This document shows positions 17,988 through 26,310 of a stretch of 64,000 nt of DNA, piece by piece. Every line of letters starts with the position of its first letter. Within the stretch, counting starts at the first letter, position 1. This DNA comes from an uncultured Prevotellaceae bacterium. Lineage in GTDB: Bacteria > Bacteroidota > Bacteroidia > Bacteroidales > Bacteroidaceae. Made by a program: the position numbers and the translations under genes. The stretch spans positions 1 through 64,000 of the forward strand of contig CADCFA010000001.1 of assembly GCA_902800595.1 (NCBI GenBank). Direction: 5' to 3'. The notes under the pieces were generated by a model that did no database searches, had not been told where the DNA came from, and saw only the letters and a program-made list of their open reading frames with translations.

Positions 17988-18016
17988 CAAAGATACGAAG
18001 TTTTTCCGAAAATCAA
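17988..18016 (-). promoter_or_regulatory. Promoter of the DUF4738 lipoprotein
   Basis: Minus-strand TTG (18016-18014), 18 nt, and TATCTTTG (17995-17988) match the consensus, 20 nt before the ATG. Confidence 0.65.
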
Positions 18017-18048
18017 TATTTTTTTTCAGCTAATTGCGTTTTTTTTAC

Positions 18049-18056
18049 TATCTTTG
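18049..18056 (+). promoter_or_regulatory. -7 box for the DUF4230-symporter genes
   Basis: TATCTTTG at 18049-18056 is a good -7 match, 37 nt before the ATG at 18093. The -33 element is unclear in the T-rich upstream stretch. Confidence 0.6.
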
Positions 18057-18092
18057 CCAGCAAAATACAAACGAACCGTCAAAAATTTCTTT

Positions 18093-18785
18093 ATGCAGGC
18101 TAAGAAATACCTTATTATAATAATGATAGCTGCGGTTGTGGGCATCGTACTTCTGATGTGCAACAGCCGTCAGGATCATTCCGAGGTCACACAGCCCATT
18201 TCCACCATACAGGGCATCGATACGGTGCCCCTGCTCATCACGCAAGTCCAGAAATGCGCTAAGCTTTACACTGCAGAATACCGTGTCCACAAGATAGTGA
18301 CCCACGACGATGTGGTACGCCTGAAAGGCACCTTACTCAAACGTACCTTCGATGTCAAAATGCCCATCGGTGATCGCAAGGTAGCAATCCCCATTGATGC
18401 GAAGCTCAAGGCCTATATCGACTTCAGCTCTTTCTCCGAAGAGAACATCGAGCGTCAGGGCAAGAAGATCACCATCATCCTGCCCGACCCTCAGGTGACG
18501 ATGACAAGTTCTAAGATCGACCAGAAGAACGTGAAGGAATATGTGTCCCTGACACGCGCCCATTTCAGTGATGCCGAGTTGGCTAACTACCAGAAGCAGG
18601 GGCGTGAGGCTATCATAGCTGATATCAGCAAGATGGGAATCATCGAGACTGCGCAGGCCAATGCCGCGAAAGTGCTGGTGCCCATGCTTGCGGAGCTGGG
18701 CTACGACGAAGCCGATATCACCATCGCATTCCGCAAGCAGTACGAACCTAACGACATCATGAAACTATTGCGATATGAAGATTAG
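18093..18785 (+). CDS. DUF4230 membrane-anchored protein (first copy)
   Basis: The start MQAKKYLIIIMIAAVVGIVLL lies after the promoter and gives 230 residues with one N-terminal membrane anchor. The remainder, on the outer side, has the DUF4230 pattern: an initial strand region (AKLYTAEYRVHKIV), IPIDAKLKAYIDFSSF, then KITIILPDPQVTMTSSKID and a C-terminal helical part. The function of DUF4230 is unknown. It overlaps a second DUF4230 gene by 11 nt and is followed by a symporter. Confidence 0.82.
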   Translation: MQAKKYLIIIMIAAVVGIVLLMCNSRQDHSEVTQPISTIQGIDTVPLLITQVQKCAKLYTAEYRVHKIVTHDDVVRLKGTLLKRTFDVKMPIGDRKVAIPIDAKLKAYIDFSSFSEENIERQGKKITIILPDPQVTMTSSKIDQKNVKEYVSLTRAHFSDAELANYQKQGREAIIADISKMGIIETAQANAAKVLVPMLAELGYDEADITIAFRKQYEPNDIMKLLRYED

Positions 18786-19365
18786 CACCTATATCAAAAT
18801 AATCATTGCCATCCTGGCTGCCGTCCTGCTATTGGCAGGTTTCTTCTGGGTGCGCGACCTCACCAAAGACGATCACTTCACGCTTGGCAGTGATACCCAG
18901 ATCAATGTCACACCTACACAGATCATGAGCATCAAGGCCATTGGCGAATGGGAGTTTCTCGCCGTCAATGCCGAAGAACTGGTTGATACCGTCCGTAAGG
19001 GTTTCTTCTCCGACGACGAACTCGTCCGCATCTATTACGGCACCCTGCGCCTTGGTATTGACATGAGCCAGTTGGAGCCGGAATGGATAGAAGCCAGTGG
19101 CGACTCTGTAATGCTAATGCTACCAAAGGTTGGTCTGCTGGATACCGACTTTATCGACGAGGCCCGCACCAAACCGTTCTTCGAGAGTGGCAGGTGGAGT
19201 GCAGAGGCTAAGGAGGCGATGTATAAGAAGGCTTATCGCCAGATGAAAGCACACTGTCTGACCAAGGAGAATCTTCAGGCAGCTCAGGCCAACGGCGAGG
19301 AACAGATGCGAAACATGATGCGATCAATGGGCTATAAAAATATCAAGATAACATGGAAGAACTAA
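18775..19365 (+). CDS. DUF4230 membrane-anchored protein (second copy)
   Basis: This 196-residue protein is a diverged relative of the preceding one, with an N-terminal anchor (IKIIIAILAAVLLLAGFFW) and the same order of elements: IKAIGEWEFLAVNAEELVDTV, LRLGIDMSQLEPEWIEASG, VMLMLPKVGLLDTDFID. It overlaps the genes on both sides (11 and 13 nt), so the three are translated as a unit. The two copies probably form a heteromeric envelope complex, but this is inference. Confidence 0.8.
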   Translation: MKISTYIKIIIAILAAVLLLAGFFWVRDLTKDDHFTLGSDTQINVTPTQIMSIKAIGEWEFLAVNAEELVDTVRKGFFSDDELVRIYYGTLRLGIDMSQLEPEWIEASGDSVMLMLPKVGLLDTDFIDEARTKPFFESGRWSAEAKEAMYKKAYRQMKAHCLTKENLQAAQANGEEQMRNMMRSMGYKNIKITWKN

Positions 19366-20702
19366 ATAACATTCTGAGTGAAGTGAGCGGTTTCCTCTGG
19401 GGGTGGCCGATGATTATCCTGCTTTTAGGTACTCATCTCTATCTCACCATTCTCCTGCGCTTTCCACAGCGTTATATCTTCAAGGCGATCCGCCTGTCAG
19501 TGCGGAAGGATCCCCAAGGTATTGGCGACGTGTCGCAGTTCGGTTCCTTAGCTACCGCCTTAGCCGCCACCATCGGCACGGGTAACATCATCGGTGTGGC
19601 TACAGCCATCGCCTTAGGAGGCCCTGGTGCTGTATTCTGGTGCTGGCTCACAGGTGTGTTTGGTATCTCCACAAAATATGCTGAAGGGCTATTAGCTATC
19701 AAATACCGAATCCAAGGTGCCGACGGCAGAATGCTCGGCGGTCCGATGTACGCCCTGGAGCGTGGTCTCGGCTGGAAGTGGATGGCTGTGCTCTTCGCAC
19801 TATTCACGGCATTTGCTGCATTAGGTATTGGCAACACTGTACAGGCTAATGCCATTGCGACGGTTGTCCACGAGTCCTACGGCATCTCACCTTATTTCTC
19901 AGGCACCGTTGTCTGTCTGCTCGCAGGAGCTGTTATCTTAGGTGGCGTCAGGAGCATCGCCCGTGTGTGTAGCATGCTCGTGCCCTTCATGGCTTGTTTC
20001 TATATTCTCGGTTGCATCTATATCCTTTTCGTCAATGCCGACTACCTCTGGCCTGCCTTAAAGCTGATTTGTGAGGCAGCCTTTACGCCAGAGGCGGCAG
20101 GTGGCGGTTTTGTGGGTTCCACGGTGATGATGGCAGCCCGTTTCGGTATTGCCCGTGGTCTGTTCTCCAATGAGAGTGGTATGGGTTCCGCACCCATCGT
20201 AGCTGCAGCAGCCCAGACGCGTAATCCCGTGCGTCAGGCCCTCGTATCCTCCAGCGCCACGTTCTGGGACACAGTAGTCATCTGCGCCCTCACTGGTCTG
20301 GTGATTGTCAGTTCCGTGATTGCCTACCCTGACATCGACTTCTCCAACGGCGCCACCCTCACCAAGGATGCCTTCTCAAAGATTCCCTTCGTGGGGCGCC
20401 CGCTGCTGACGTTCGGACTCATCACGTTTGCCTTCTCCACCATCCTTGGCTGGTGCTATTATGGTGAACGTGCGGTAGAGTATCTCAAAGGCAGGCGCTG
20501 GGTGATTGGCTATCGTGTATTATTCATCGCAGCCCTGTTTATCGGCAGTGTGATCAACCTTGCTCTGGTATGGAACCTCGCCGACTGTATGAACGCCTTG
20601 ATGACCATACCTAACCTGCTGTCACTGCTCTTCCTCAGTGGTGTCCTGATTCACGAGACACGCAAATATCTTTGGAGAAAACGTCTGGACAAAGAAGAAT
20701 GA
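19353..20702 (+). CDS. Sodium:alanine symporter (AGCS family)
   Basis: The 449-residue integral membrane protein has the AGCS signatures FGSLATALAATIGTGNIIGVATAI near residue 65, GGPGAVFWCWLTGVFG, GGPMYALERGLGWKW and SNESGMGSAPIVAAAAQT. About 11 hydrophobic segments are visible. It imports alanine or glycine with sodium. It overlaps the second DUF4230 gene by 13 nt, and its stop abuts the stop of the convergent kinase-like gene. Confidence 0.93.
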   Translation: MEELNNILSEVSGFLWGWPMIILLLGTHLYLTILLRFPQRYIFKAIRLSVRKDPQGIGDVSQFGSLATALAATIGTGNIIGVATAIALGGPGAVFWCWLTGVFGISTKYAEGLLAIKYRIQGADGRMLGGPMYALERGLGWKWMAVLFALFTAFAALGIGNTVQANAIATVVHESYGISPYFSGTVVCLLAGAVILGGVRSIARVCSMLVPFMACFYILGCIYILFVNADYLWPALKLICEAAFTPEAAGGGFVGSTVMMAARFGIARGLFSNESGMGSAPIVAAAAQTRNPVRQALVSSSATFWDTVVICALTGLVIVSSVIAYPDIDFSNGATLTKDAFSKIPFVGRPLLTFGLITFAFSTILGWCYYGERAVEYLKGRRWVIGYRVLFIAALFIGSVINLALVWNLADCMNALMTIPNLLSLLFLSGVLIHETRKYLWRKRLDKEE

Positions 20703-21476
20703 TTATCTGATGGGTACGATAAACTCCATACGCGTACCATTCTTATAAGTATCGTCATAATGCAGCAGACCGCCCAACTTTGAAGCCAGTCGCTGCAGCA
20801 CACTGAGGTCGATCTCCGTCTCGTCAGCCACACCGTCGGGATTGTTATACCACGAGAACAAGGCATTCTCACGTCCCTCCGGAATACCACCACCCGTATC
20901 CTGCACGATAAAGGTCAGGCTGCTGGTATTTTCATTGTATCGGCAACTGACCGTTATCTCGCCCTGCTTCGTAAACCTACAGGCTAGCAGCACCAGCTTG
21001 TTGAGCACCAGTTCCACCACATGGCGGTCGGCAGATACAAACACGCTCTGTCCCGCATCCTGACGGAAGCTCATCTTCACACCCTCCGGCACATTATGGA
21101 AATTAGCATCGATACAGCGCTCACACAGACGGTTCGGACTGAAGCGCTCGTCCTGAAGCTTATGTCCGCCTTTCCCGTCATTAGAATAGATCTCCACCTC
21201 ATCCAGGAGCGTAGCCATCAAACTCGCGTGATAACTGATTTGGTCAGCCAGATGTTTTTTCTCCTCTTTCGAGAGATACAGGTCCTTGTTGCTCATCATG
21301 TCTGCCAACCTCACTAAAGAGTTCAGCGGGTCACGCGTCTCGTAGATGATCGCCTTGATAAAATGCGATTTCACCTTATCCGACTTGTATAGCTTCACCA
21401 CTTTTGCCCGTTGCTGCATGATAACCCACAGCAAAACCAGACATATCATCACCAGGAAAATGACTACAACCACCAT
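20703..21476 (-). CDS. Degenerate histidine-kinase-like membrane protein
   Basis: The 257-residue protein has one N-terminal TM helix (about 2-20), a DHp-like helical region and a HATPase_c domain with an intact DTGGGIP box. Two catalytic features are missing. The phosphoacceptor His in the H-box is Tyr45 (AIIYETRDPLNSL, where active relatives have HEIRTPLN), and the N-box Asn of the usual LLxNAxKFT pattern is Leu (VLLACRFT). It therefore looks like a pseudokinase that may regulate another kinase. It follows trmO by 17 nt on the same strand, and no response regulator is adjacent. Confidence 0.8.
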   Translation of the reverse strand: MVVVVIFLVMICLVLLWVIMQQRAKVVKLYKSDKVKSHFIKAIIYETRDPLNSLVRLADMMSNKDLYLSKEEKKHLADQISYHASLMATLLDEVEIYSNDGKGGHKLQDERFSPNRLCERCIDANFHNVPEGVKMSFRQDAGQSVFVSADRHVVELVLNKLVLLACRFTKQGEITVSCRYNENTSSLTFIVQDTGGGIPEGRENALFSWYNNPDGVADETEIDLSVLQRLASKLGGLLHYDDTYKNGTRMEFIVPIR

Positions 21477-21493
21477 AAGATTAATTTCTAAGT

Positions 21494-22174
21494 TTACATT
21501 ATTTTCTTCACTTCAACAATCTCAAGCACGCGGTGACTCACTCTAAAGCGCACGTCCTTGTCCAAATAAGGCATCCCGTAGATGCGTTCAGGGTCATCCT
21601 GATACTGCGGTCTCGGATCCTGTGCCAGCGTGGCCTTCAGGGCTGACAGTTCCTCCTCCGAGAACAGCTGCGCCCACTCATCTGCCACTCTTACCTCCAA
21701 CGGCTCCCATGCCGTCTGATCCACAAATCCGCTCCTTGCTTCAGGATGAGCATCGGCATAAGCCACATACGGCTTCACATCAAAGATGGGTGTACCGTCC
21801 ATCAGGTCAGCTCCCTTCACATGAATCACCGGACCCCATGTCGGATGCATCTCCACATGATCCAGCTCCACACACGAGAGTCCTAGTCTGTTAGGTCTGA
21901 ACGGTGAGCGGGTGGCAAACACGCCCATCCGCTTGTTCCCTCCTAACCGGGGCGGTCTGACGGTCAGGCTGTGCCCCTCTGTCCGGTTCGCTGAGAAGCA
22001 CCATATCAGCCAGAGAAAATCAAATTCCTCCAGTCCTCTCACGGCTTCCGCCTGTCTGTATGCAGGTTCAAAGACAATATATCCCGTCAGCTCACTGACG
22101 AGCCCACTCTGCCTCGGTATGCCGAATTTCGACTTTAATGGCGAATGAAAGAAACCTATCGGATTTACCTCCAT
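21494..22174 (-). CDS. trmO: tRNA (N6-threonylcarbamoyladenosine) methyltransferase, TrmO/TsaA
   Basis: TrmO methylates t6A37 of tRNA-Thr using S-adenosylmethionine. The 226-residue protein has the beta-barrel fold signatures IGFFHSPLKSKFGIPRQSG, LEEFDFLWLIWCFS, the Arg-rich VFATRSPFRPNRLGLS motif, and DGTPIFDVKPYVAYAD, plus a C-terminal domain ending with YGMPYLDKDVRFRV. Length and motifs fit the E. coli-type enzyme. Confidence 0.92.
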   Translation of the reverse strand: MEVNPIGFFHSPLKSKFGIPRQSGLVSELTGYIVFEPAYRQAEAVRGLEEFDFLWLIWCFSANRTEGHSLTVRPPRLGGNKRMGVFATRSPFRPNRLGLSCVELDHVEMHPTWGPVIHVKGADLMDGTPIFDVKPYVAYADAHPEARSGFVDQTAWEPLEVRVADEWAQLFSEEELSALKATLAQDPRPQYQDDPERIYGMPYLDKDVRFRVSHRVLEIVEVKKIM

Positions 22175-22230
22175 CTTGGGTGCGAATTTACGATTTTATT
22201 GTCAAAAAACAAAATTATTTCCTATTTTTT

Positions 22231-22260
22231 TTGGTTATTACCATTAATTTCGTATTTTTG
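22231..22260 (+). promoter_or_regulatory. Promoter of the TPR histidine kinase
   Basis: TTG at 22231-22233, 19 nt, then TATTTTTG at 22253-22260 lie 38 nt upstream of the ATG at 22298. Confidence 0.65.
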
Positions 22261-22297
22261 CAGCTAGATAATCAAACTAAAACTGATATTATATATA

Positions 22298-24052
22298 ATG
22301 AAGATAAAAACCTACCTTTTGGCACTTGCCCTGTTGTTTTTGGGCTGCAGCAGCATGATGGCACAAGCTGTTGACTACTCCAACGACAAAGCTTACCAAA
22401 CGCTCTACGACGCCATGCATCGTACTTTCAATGCAGGCGACACCACCAAGTTTTTCCCAGCCATCAAGGCCCTACAGCAATACCTGCTCGATAAAAAAGA
22501 CCTTCACGGCTACTACACGCAGCGCTGCAACGAGATCGTGTTCCAGATGAACCAGAAGAAGATCTACGAGGCCTACAAGCTGGCAAGAGAGCTCTCCAAG
22601 GAGTTGCACGACAAGAATATTGAGCGGGAGATGTATATGGCCTTTAACATGCTAGGTCATATCAACCACTACTGCGGCAACAATCAGGAAGCAAAGGAGA
22701 ACTGGTTCGAGGTACTCCGGTTGCAGGAGCAATATGGCTACTATGACAGCATGCCCACCATCTATATGAACATTGTCAATGTAGCTCTCGACGATAGTCC
22801 GGAAGAGGCAGACTCATTGCTGGAACTGGCAAAGGCCATCTCTCTGAAGCACTGTCCTGAGCGCGTGTTTGATATCGAGACCCGCCACACGCTGAGCTAT
22901 TTCTACCGTGGCGAAATGGACAAGTTCCGTGAAGGCTATGAGGCCTACAAGAAAGGCGTAGCCGAAGGCAAGACATCCGTCCATGGGCGCGAACTCGAGA
23001 TCTACCACGAGTCACTGCTTGGAAATACCGACAAAGCCGTTGAGATGGCCCGCAGGGATCTGGCCGACGAAGGTCTCGATGCCATCCCCCTCATCTACGA
23101 GAAAGCTGGCCGCTGGGAAGAAGCCTACAAGGCTTTGAAGAAAGAAACGGAAGCCAGCGACTCCATTGAGAATGTGGTGCTCGCCAACAGCATGATGGGT
23201 ATCGGCGACGAGATGCGCGTCTATGAGGCTGAGCGCGAAGTCACCCGCACCTGGTTCCTCCTCATGGCAGCTGTCATCCTGTTCCTCACACTGCTGGCAG
23301 CCGCTCTTTTCTACATCATGCAGTCGCGCCGTCGTCACCTCACACAACTCAAGAAAGCCTATGCGCAGGCCCTTGAGTCCGACAAGATGAAGACCGCCTT
23401 CATCCAGAATATCAGTCATGAGGTACGCACCCCGCTCAACATCATCAGCGGCTTCTCACAGGTGATTGCCGATCCCGAACTCGATGCCGGTATAGAGGAG
23501 CGCCGCGAGATAGCACAAATGACGCAGAAGAATGCACGTCTCATCACCTCACTCATCGACGAGATGCTGCTCGTCTCTCTCAACGAGAGCAAAGAAAAAG
23601 CCGTGAAAGAGAATCCTGTAGAGATCAACGACCTGATACGCGATCTGCTGCAGGAGGCAGAGGCCAACCTCTCGCCGCAAACCAAGATCAACTTCGAGAG
23701 TGAGCTGCCTAACGACTTCACCATTCTCTCCAACGAGTATATGCTGAGGATCATTATCAATGCCCTCATCGACAATGCGGAGAAGAACACCCCTGAAGGC
23801 AGCATCACTGTAAAAGCCAGCAAGCCCTCCGACAACGAGATCACCCTCACCGTCGAAGATACAGGCTGTGGCATCCCTGCCGACGAAGCCGAACATATCT
23901 TCGAGCGCTTCGTGAAGCTCGACACCTTCAAGGAAGGCATCGGACTGGGACTGCCCCTCTGCCGCATGCTTCTCGAGAAACTGGGTGGCACCATCAACCT
24001 CGATACCACCTATACCAAAGGTGCCCGTTTTATCGTCAAATTAACTGTTTAA
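22298..24052 (+). CDS. Membrane histidine kinase with periplasmic TPR-like sensor
   Basis: The 584-residue protein starts with a signal sequence (LALALLFLGCSSMMAQA), then about 290 residues of helical TPR-like repeats in the periplasm, one TM helix (LLMAAVILFLTLLAAALFYIM, about 325-345), a short coiled coil, and a complete kinase core. The core shows the H-box NISHEVRTPLNIISGF, N-box IINALIDNAEKNTPEG, G1 EDTGCGIP and G2 GLGLPLCRMLLEKLGG. No receiver domain is fused and no response regulator lies next to it, so it is an orphan kinase. It is a paralogue in layout of the kinase at 52684. A metallo-hydrolase gene follows after 5 nt. Confidence 0.9.
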   Translation: MKIKTYLLALALLFLGCSSMMAQAVDYSNDKAYQTLYDAMHRTFNAGDTTKFFPAIKALQQYLLDKKDLHGYYTQRCNEIVFQMNQKKIYEAYKLARELSKELHDKNIEREMYMAFNMLGHINHYCGNNQEAKENWFEVLRLQEQYGYYDSMPTIYMNIVNVALDDSPEEADSLLELAKAISLKHCPERVFDIETRHTLSYFYRGEMDKFREGYEAYKKGVAEGKTSVHGRELEIYHESLLGNTDKAVEMARRDLADEGLDAIPLIYEKAGRWEEAYKALKKETEASDSIENVVLANSMMGIGDEMRVYEAEREVTRTWFLLMAAVILFLTLLAAALFYIMQSRRRHLTQLKKAYAQALESDKMKTAFIQNISHEVRTPLNIISGFSQVIADPELDAGIEERREIAQMTQKNARLITSLIDEMLLVSLNESKEKAVKENPVEINDLIRDLLQEAEANLSPQTKINFESELPNDFTILSNEYMLRIIINALIDNAEKNTPEGSITVKASKPSDNEITLTVEDTGCGIPADEAEHIFERFVKLDTFKEGIGLGLPLCRMLLEKLGGTINLDTTYTKGARFIVKLTV

Positions 24053-24057
24053 TAATT

Positions 24058-24792
24058 ATGATACAGAAAATCTTTACGACAGCCATCGCCTGTCTGGTGG
24101 CATTCAGCTGCTACGCACAACGACAAACCGATGAGTTCACCACCAAGAGTGGCAAGAAAGTACGCTTCACATGCATCAAGCATGCCAGCATCCAAATCAG
24201 TTACGACGGTTTGGAGATACAAGTCGATCCTGTTGGCATGGGCATGAAGCCTGAGACCGACTACAGCCAGTTTCCAAAGGCCAACATCATCCTGGTCACA
24301 CATGAACACCACGACCACTTCGATCATGCCGCCATCCAGCTGTTGCGAGGCTCAGGCACCACCATCTATACCAACCCCGCTGTTCACACCCAGCTTGGCA
24401 GTAGCCGTGTCATGAAGAACGGCGACAAGGTACATTACTCCGACAACATCACCATCGAGGCAGTACCAGCCTACAACACCACCCCTGGGCGCGAACAGTT
24501 CCATCCCAAGGGGCGCGACAATGGCTATGTGCTCACCCTCGAAGACCTGCGTATCTACATCGCCGGCGACACGGAGGATATCCCCGAGATGGCGAACCTG
24601 AAGGATATCGACATCGCCTTCCTGCCATGCAACCAGCCTTACACGATGACCATCGACCAGGCTGTCAACGCAGCGAAGATCATCAGGCCAAAGGTGCTCT
24701 TCCCCTATCACTACAACGACACCCCTGTGAACAAGATCACGTTGCAGCTCTACAAAGAAGGTATCAGGGTACTAGTCCGCAATTACCAATAA
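24058..24792 (+). CDS. Secreted metallo-beta-lactamase-fold hydrolase (UlaG-like)
   Basis: The 244-residue protein has a signal peptide (ending SCYAQ), a beta-lactamase-fold core and the metal motif THEHHDHFDH, with further ligands in IAGDTEDIPEM and FPYHYNDTP. This is the UlaG/L-ascorbate-6-phosphate lactonase-like branch; these enzymes cut phosphodiester, lactone or other ester bonds. The substrate is not evident. The exported location separates it from cytosolic UlaG. It is 5 nt after the kinase gene and likely co-transcribed. Confidence 0.85.
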   Translation: MIQKIFTTAIACLVAFSCYAQRQTDEFTTKSGKKVRFTCIKHASIQISYDGLEIQVDPVGMGMKPETDYSQFPKANIILVTHEHHDHFDHAAIQLLRGSGTTIYTNPAVHTQLGSSRVMKNGDKVHYSDNITIEAVPAYNTTPGREQFHPKGRDNGYVLTLEDLRIYIAGDTEDIPEMANLKDIDIAFLPCNQPYTMTIDQAVNAAKIIRPKVLFPYHYNDTPVNKITLQLYKEGIRVLVRNYQ

Positions 24793-25006
24793 AAACGAAG
24801 GCTCGCCGATCGGCAAAATGGCTACGGATAACGAAAAAGAGCCTTCGGAGGGAGAAAATGCGCCCTCAAAGCAACGGGAAACGGCTCCAGGCATGAGCTT
24901 TTGCGAGTCCTGAAAACTGTTGAAAAACAGGGTGTTAAGTCTGGCAATTGTTACTATACCAGACCGCAAATTTTTCCTCCTATGGTAGCAAAAACGCCCT
25001 CGGAAG
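24793..25006. other. Intergenic stretch without a gene
   Basis: Together with the following inverted-repeat element this makes a 421-bp gene-free gap between convergent genes. The left half carries short imperfect repeats of GCCTTCGGAGGGAGAAAATGCGCCCT type, but no conserved ORF, promoter match or RNA gene that I can recognise. Confidence 0.5.
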
Positions 25007-25186
25007 CATGACAATCATGACAAATGACAGTGTCATATTCCGAGAGGCTACTTTGACTAAAAATTCAAGAATAATTTCATTATTATATATAATATATATA
25101 TATTATATAATAATGTTTCAATTAGCAAAATTCTAGAAATCCACTCTACCTCTCAGATTCAGCTGTCATTTGTCATAATTGTCATG
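25007..25186. repeat. Inverted-repeat element, MITE-like
   Basis: Arms of 24 bp (25007-25030 and 25163-25186) are inverted copies with one mismatch, built from CATGACAA, ATGACAAATGACAG. Similarity continues inward with GAGAGG(C/T)(T/A) blocks. The centre (about 25079-25114) is an almost pure A/T palindrome. The whole is about 180 bp and has no coding capacity. It could be a non-autonomous mobile element or a large cruciform/structured terminator between convergent transcripts. Confidence 0.65.
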
Positions 25187-25213
25187 TGTCACGATTTGCT
25201 TGAGGGGGAGAGT

Positions 25214-26287
25214 TTACTTTCTTCTGAGGAACACCACCACCAGAGCGATGAGCAGGAGGGCAATGACGATGCCGGCTGCGATGAGCAGTTGGGTAAGGCG
25301 CTGCTCGGCTGCAGCCTTGTTCTTCGCGATGACGGTGAGGACGGAATTAAACTGATAGGCTCGCATATTGGGGATAAAGGTTTCGTTGCAAGCCTTGGAG
25401 AACTCCATATAGCGGGTGGAACGATCAAGGTCGCCATCGTTGGCCAGATACTCTGCCAGGAAGAGCAGCGAGGCCTGATCCATGATGCCGGAACGGATGT
25501 CGTCAAGGGCAGAACGGCCTAGCCAGTAGCACGTCATCTTGTAGTTGTTCAGATGATGAAACACCTGTGAACGGTAGAAGCTTGCAAAGGCACTCTCATG
25601 GGTGCCGTTCTTAACGGATTTAATCCACTTGTTGTTGACGGTTAGGGCATCCTGGAAATGGCGCTGGGCACAGAGGATGTCCATCTTCAGGTGGAGCCAC
25701 TCCTCGCTGCCTTCGTCGGCCACCATCATCACGGAATCACGGTAGAGATCCTGCTGGTCAAGATAGCTGCGATGCATGCCATTGCGCTGCGTGTAGGATG
25801 CCAGCTCGCCATAGAGATGCATCCATGCCTTGTAATACTCCACGAGACCTTTCTTGTCGAGGGCAGTCCTTCGGACAAGCTGGAGCTGCTCCAGCGACTC
25901 TGCCTCCATATCGGTGTTGGAGCACTGGGAGGCAAGCATGGAGCGATAACGTCCTGCGAGGTCAGGTCGGCGGAGCGAATCGGACAGTTCAACGCACTGT
26001 TCGATATAATGCAGGGCAGAGTCGTTTCTGTAGTAGCGGTAGAGCTGGTAGAGCTGTTCTGACATCTGGACACGCTTCTCAGGACTATCTGCCTTCCGCA
26101 AACTGTCACGAGTGGCTGCGATCTGACGTTCACGGTCAGCCACATACTTTGTTGACATACCGATGGCCTCGTCGAGCTCTTCGTAGAGGGCTTCCAGATC
26201 GATTGACTCTTCACTCAATGTGGGGCTCTGGGCTTGTGCCTGAAGGGCAAAGAGAGCAAATGATAGTAGTATATATAGACTTTTCAT
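25214..26287 (-). CDS. Membrane-anchored TPR protein, possibly C-terminally truncated
   Basis: The 357-residue protein has a signal peptide (ending QAQAQ), helical repeats (LYQLYRYYRNDSALHYIEQCVEL and similar) and a TM helix (LLIAAGIVIALLLIALVVVFL) that is followed only by RRK and the stop. The sensor-TM layout resembles DUF6377-type and TPR-kinase proteins, which normally continue with a cytoplasmic coiled coil and DNA-binding or kinase domain. Here the output domain is absent, and the stop is 27 nt from an inverted-repeat element, so loss of the 3' part is possible. Alternatively it is a complete protein that works with another partner. It follows the PBP gene by 23 nt. Confidence 0.75.
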   Translation of the reverse strand: MKSLYILLSFALFALQAQAQSPTLSEESIDLEALYEELDEAIGMSTKYVADRERQIAATRDSLRKADSPEKRVQMSEQLYQLYRYYRNDSALHYIEQCVELSDSLRRPDLAGRYRSMLASQCSNTDMEAESLEQLQLVRRTALDKKGLVEYYKAWMHLYGELASYTQRNGMHRSYLDQQDLYRDSVMMVADEGSEEWLHLKMDILCAQRHFQDALTVNNKWIKSVKNGTHESAFASFYRSQVFHHLNNYKMTCYWLGRSALDDIRSGIMDQASLLFLAEYLANDGDLDRSTRYMEFSKACNETFIPNMRAYQFNSVLTVIAKNKAAAEQRLTQLLIAAGIVIALLLIALVVVFLRRK

Positions 26288-26310
26288 CTTGGTTATGGTT
26301 TTATTTGTTA

